Program-made: the position numbers and the translations under genes
Notes under the pieces: model-generated
What the model was told of the DNA's origin: nothing
Seen by the model: the letters and a program-made list of their open reading frames with translations, nothing else
The model's database searches: none
In this document: one piece after another, positions 15,947-18,467 of the stretch
Numbering within the stretch: the stretch's first letter is position 1
Layout: each line of letters begins with the position of its first letter
Assembly: GCA_937973585.1 (NCBI GenBank)
Contig: CALJKN010000202.1
Coordinates: 1-18,467, forward strand
DNA: 18,467 bases
Direction of reading: 5' to 3'
DNA from: an uncultured Helicobacteraceae bacterium
Lineage (GTDB): Bacteria > Campylobacterota > Campylobacteria > Campylobacterales > UBA6016

Positions 15947-16680
15947 TTATCGGAGGGGAAGAGAAACCAAAATTCGCTTTTTTGCTCCCGAATTTGATGA
16001 CCGCAATATCCCTGTTTCTTGGGGTTTTGAGTGTTTTGGCCTCGGTACGGGGAGAATATGAAAAAGCCGCTTTTTATATATTTTTATCCCTCATATTCGA
16101 CGGCCTAGACGGTCGAATCGCAAGACTTACGGGGACTTGCTCAAAATTTGGTCTGGAGTTTGACTCGTTGGCGGATTTGGTCGCATTTGGGGTGGCTCCG
16201 GCGATGCTTGTCTACTTTGCGGCGGGCCAATATTTCGGCAAATTAGGTGTTCTCGTGGCCGGATTTTTTGTTGTTTTGGGGGCGGTGAGGCTTGCCAGAT
16301 TTAACGTCCAGTCAGAGTGTATAGAGCCAAACGTATTTATCGGGCTTCCGATACCGTCCGCTGCCGTATTTGTGGCATCTTGGACTGTCGCTCTGCAGAG
16401 TTACGGTGCTCTTGAGGCGTGCAAGTTGGAGCTTTTGGCGGCAAGTTTTTTTGCCTCTATATTGATGGTTAGCAATATCAGGTATTCAAGCTTCAAAAAA
16501 ATAAAATTTTCAAAATCGGCGTTAATGAGGATATTTGTTTTTGTCCTTATCGTCTTGGCGGTTATGTATCTATATACTTTGGAGACCGTAACGGCTTTGA
16601 TCACCGTATTTGTAGCAAGCGGGATAATCAGGGCGGCATATAATCTAACGACTTTTAAACTCAAAAGAGGTCAAAAATAA
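15943..16680 (+). CDS. pssA: CDP-diacylglycerol-serine O-phosphatidyltransferase PssA
   Basis: A 245-residue integral membrane enzyme that makes phosphatidylserine from CDP-diacylglycerol and serine, the precursor of phosphatidylethanolamine. The CDP-alcohol phosphatidyltransferase signature DG-x2-AR-x8-G-x3-D-x3-D is complete (D56-G57, A60-R61, G70, D74, D78). About six to eight hydrophobic segments cover the rest. The start is GTG at 15943, overlapping the psd-like stop, with AAGGA six bases upstream; the next Met lies inside the first membrane segment. The stop overlaps leuA by one base (TAATG). Confidence 0.95.
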   Translation: MIIGGEEKPKFAFLLPNLMTAISLFLGVLSVLASVRGEYEKAAFYIFLSLIFDGLDGRIARLTGTCSKFGLEFDSLADLVAFGVAPAMLVYFAAGQYFGKLGVLVAGFFVVLGAVRLARFNVQSECIEPNVFIGLPIPSAAVFVASWTVALQSYGALEACKLELLAASFFASILMVSNIRYSSFKKIKFSKSALMRIFVFVLIVLAVMYLYTLETVTALITVFVASGIIRAAYNLTTFKLKRGQK

Positions 16681-18236
16681 TGGGAAAATTTATAAAAATA
16701 TTCGACACGACACTAAGAGACGGGGAGCAAAGTCCCGGTGCGTCGATGAACACCGACGAGAAGATAAAAATAGCCCTACAGCTCCAAAAACTAGGGGTTG
16801 ACATTATCGAGGCCGGATTTGCAAAGGCTAGCCCTGGGGATTTTGAGGCGATAGAGCGGATAGCCTCTGCGATAGACAAAAGTACAGTATGCTCTCTTGC
16901 TAGGGCCGTAGATGCAGACATAAAAGACGCAGGAGAGGCGATCAAGGCGGCAAAAAATAGAAGAATACATACTTTTATCGCCACAAGCAAGGTACACATG
17001 GAGTATAAACTAAAAATGGCTCCTGATGAGGTTGTAAAAAGAGCCGTTCATGCCGTGCAGTATGCAAAAACATTTGTAGATGATGTAGAGTTTAGTTGCG
17101 AAGATGCAACAAGAAGCGATATTGTATTCCTAAAAGAGATAGTAGCCGCCGTAGTAGAGGCGGGGGCAAAGACTATTAATCTCCCTGATACGGTCGGATA
17201 CACAACCCCAAACGAGTATTTTCGTCTGGTGAGCGAAATCAACAAAATCACGACAGATAAAGCTGTTATATCGGTTCACTGTCATAACGATTTGGGTCTT
17301 GCCGTAGCAAACTCTTTGGCGGCGATACAAGCCGGAGCAGGGCAGGTGGAGTGCACTATAAACGGTCTGGGTGAGAGAGCCGGAAATGCCGCTCTGGAAG
17401 AGATAGTGATGGCGCTCAAAACAAGAGGGGATATATTTGGCGGTTTTGAGACCGGAATCAACACAAAAGAGATATATCCGGCTAGCCGTATGGTTGCTAC
17501 AATCACCGGAATCTCCCCGCAACCTAACAAAGCTATTGTCGGTAAAAATGCGTTTGCCCATGAGAGCGGCATACACCAAGACGGCGTACTAAAACACAAA
17601 TCTACATACGAGATTATCAGCGCCGCCGATATAGGTGTCGAGACAAACGCAATCGTACTGGGAAAACACTCCGGACGTGCAGCGTTCAAAGATAAAGCAA
17701 AAGAGCTAGGGTTTGAGCTTAGCCAAGAGGAGCTAGACAAAGCGATCGAGCTGTTCAAAATCATCTCCGATAAGAAAAAAGAGATGTTTGATGATGATAT
17801 CCGGATGATTATAGCCGATGTGACTAGCCATATACCGAAGCTTTTTGAACTGTTGCACCTTCAGATAGCCGACTCACAAGGGGGGCTAGCGACAGCGGCG
17901 GCAACTCTAAAAACAGTTGACGGCGAAAAGACCGATGCAGCCGTCGGAGACGGGACTATAGATGCGGTCTTCAAGGTGGTGGATAGGTTGACCGCAATAT
18001 CCGGACAACTGATGGATTACAAGGTCGAGGCGGTGAGCAGAGGCAAAGATGCGCTAGCAAGCGTAGTGGTCAAAGTGGCCTTCCAAAACGACACCCCGCC
18101 GGTATTGGGGCACGGTCTGGACATAGATACGATGACCGCCAGTGCAAAAGCCTACATAGGTGCGCTAAACTCATACCTCTCAATGAAAAACAACCTCAAA
18201 AAAATAGACTGCAAAGACGATATCTGCGGAGTTTGA
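16680..18236 (+). CDS. leuA: 2-isopropylmalate synthase LeuA
   Basis: A 518-residue enzyme that condenses acetyl-CoA with 2-oxoisovalerate, the first step of leucine synthesis. The catalytic TIM barrel (about 5-270) has DTTLRDGEQSPG (9-20, metal ligand D14), HCHNDLGLA (200-208, metal ligands H200 and H202) and NGLGERAGNAALEE (228-241, N236). The linker has AHESGIHQDGVLK. The C-terminal leucine-binding regulatory domain is present (about 390-505), so feedback inhibition is expected. AGAGG precedes the ATG. It is the last gene of the operon and ends in a cysteine-containing tail (DCKDDICGV). Homocitrate or citramalate synthase is less likely given length and motifs. Confidence 0.94.
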   Translation: MGKFIKIFDTTLRDGEQSPGASMNTDEKIKIALQLQKLGVDIIEAGFAKASPGDFEAIERIASAIDKSTVCSLARAVDADIKDAGEAIKAAKNRRIHTFIATSKVHMEYKLKMAPDEVVKRAVHAVQYAKTFVDDVEFSCEDATRSDIVFLKEIVAAVVEAGAKTINLPDTVGYTTPNEYFRLVSEINKITTDKAVISVHCHNDLGLAVANSLAAIQAGAGQVECTINGLGERAGNAALEEIVMALKTRGDIFGGFETGINTKEIYPASRMVATITGISPQPNKAIVGKNAFAHESGIHQDGVLKHKSTYEIISAADIGVETNAIVLGKHSGRAAFKDKAKELGFELSQEELDKAIELFKIISDKKKEMFDDDIRMIIADVTSHIPKLFELLHLQIADSQGGLATAAATLKTVDGEKTDAAVGDGTIDAVFKVVDRLTAISGQLMDYKVEAVSRGKDALASVVVKVAFQNDTPPVLGHGLDIDTMTASAKAYIGALNSYLSMKNNLKKIDCKDDICGV

Positions 18237-18262
18237 TGTAAAACGTCTTTTGATTGACTCTC

Positions 18263-18290
18263 CTGCCGCTTTATGCGGCTAGCTTTTGTG
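18263..18290 (+). terminator. Possible terminator hairpin after leuA
   Basis: GCCGC (18265-18269) pairs with GCGGC (18275-18279) across a TTTAT-type loop and is followed by TAGCTTTT. This is a short stem with a weak T-run 29 bases after the leuA stop. It could end the operon transcript, but the same hairpin recurs at 18416-18430 as part of a repeat family, so it may be only a repeat. Confidence 0.35.
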
Positions 18291-18467
18291 CTCGTGGTTA
18301 CCTCCGCAATTTCGCTTCGCTACATGCGCCTCAGCGGCTAGCGTAGCCGTATTGGGCTTTGCCCGTTACGGCCGTATTCCTATGCGGAATATAATTTCTC
18401 TTTAGTATTATCTCTGCCGCTTTATGCGGCTAGCTTTAGTGCCTCAGCGGCTAGCGTAGCCGTATTG
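18263..18467. repeat. Mosaic of direct repeats and G+C-rich palindromes
   Basis: No gene is seen in 18237-18467. A 24-bp unit starting CTGCCGCTTTATGCGG occurs at 18263-18286 and 18414-18437. A 27-bp unit starting GCCTCAGCGGCTAGCG occurs at 18328-18354 and 18441-18467, both exact. The first pair is split by 41 bp, the second by only 3 bp, so the later copy looks like a compact form. Hairpins: GCCGC/GCGGC in the first unit, CGGCTA-GCG-TAGCCG in the second (18335-18349, 18448-18462), GGGC-TTT-GCCC (18354-18364), ATTCC/GGAAT (18376-18390), and palindrome TACGGCCGTA (18367-18376). It continues beyond the window edge. It resembles REP or MITE-like intergenic repeats; no transposase is visible. Confidence 0.8.

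Overview
The window looks like a chromosomal segment of a Campylobacterota (epsilonproteobacterial) genome. The signs are moderate-to-low G+C with AAA/TTT-rich codon use, a histidine kinase with the HxWRQPL-type H-box common in that phylum, and a dense operon hisH-hisA-prmA-ftsH-psd-pssA-leuA whose members resemble those of Sulfurimonas/Campylobacter relatives. I cannot fix the genus from the sequence alone.

Left part (1-5000) is accessory in character. It holds an unidentified AT-rich coding remnant at the edge (about 13-293, minus). Next is an ORF6N protein with a phospholipase-D-like C-terminal domain (351-1232, minus). Then comes a broken hepT toxin gene overlapping an intact mntA antitoxin gene (1357-1860, minus). 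Last is a two-gene plus-strand unit: a TraG/VirD4-like P-loop ATPase with no membrane anchor, overlapped by a tandem-domain SagB-like nitroreductase (2026-4996). No relaxase, VirB component, cyclodehydratase or precursor peptide accompanies this pair, so its job is open. It is the best candidate here for an undescribed system.

Middle part (5000-10000) carries single genes: a GAF sensor histidine kinase, rmuC, a stand-alone bacteriohemerythrin and a large YyaL/SPATA20-type thioredoxin-domain protein. Convergent pairs abut or overlap (3 bp gap at 4997-4999, 6 bp overlap at 8130-8135), leaving no room for terminators.

Right part (10003-18467) starts with a short intergenic region holding two 54-bp direct repeats, each with a 10-bp hairpin. 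It continues as one tightly packed operon: a PDC/Cache-like membrane sensor protein, hisH and hisA (imidazole glycerol phosphate formation and isomerisation in histidine synthesis), prmA (L11 methylation), ftsH (membrane protease), a phosphatidylserine-decarboxylase-like gene, pssA (phosphatidylserine synthase) and leuA (leucine synthesis). Most junctions overlap by 1-11 bp, so co-transcription and translational coupling are likely. Two points stand out: the psd-like protein lacks the Gly-Ser needed to form the pyruvoyl group, and the region after leuA (18237-18467) is a mosaic of short palindromes and direct repeats that runs off the window.
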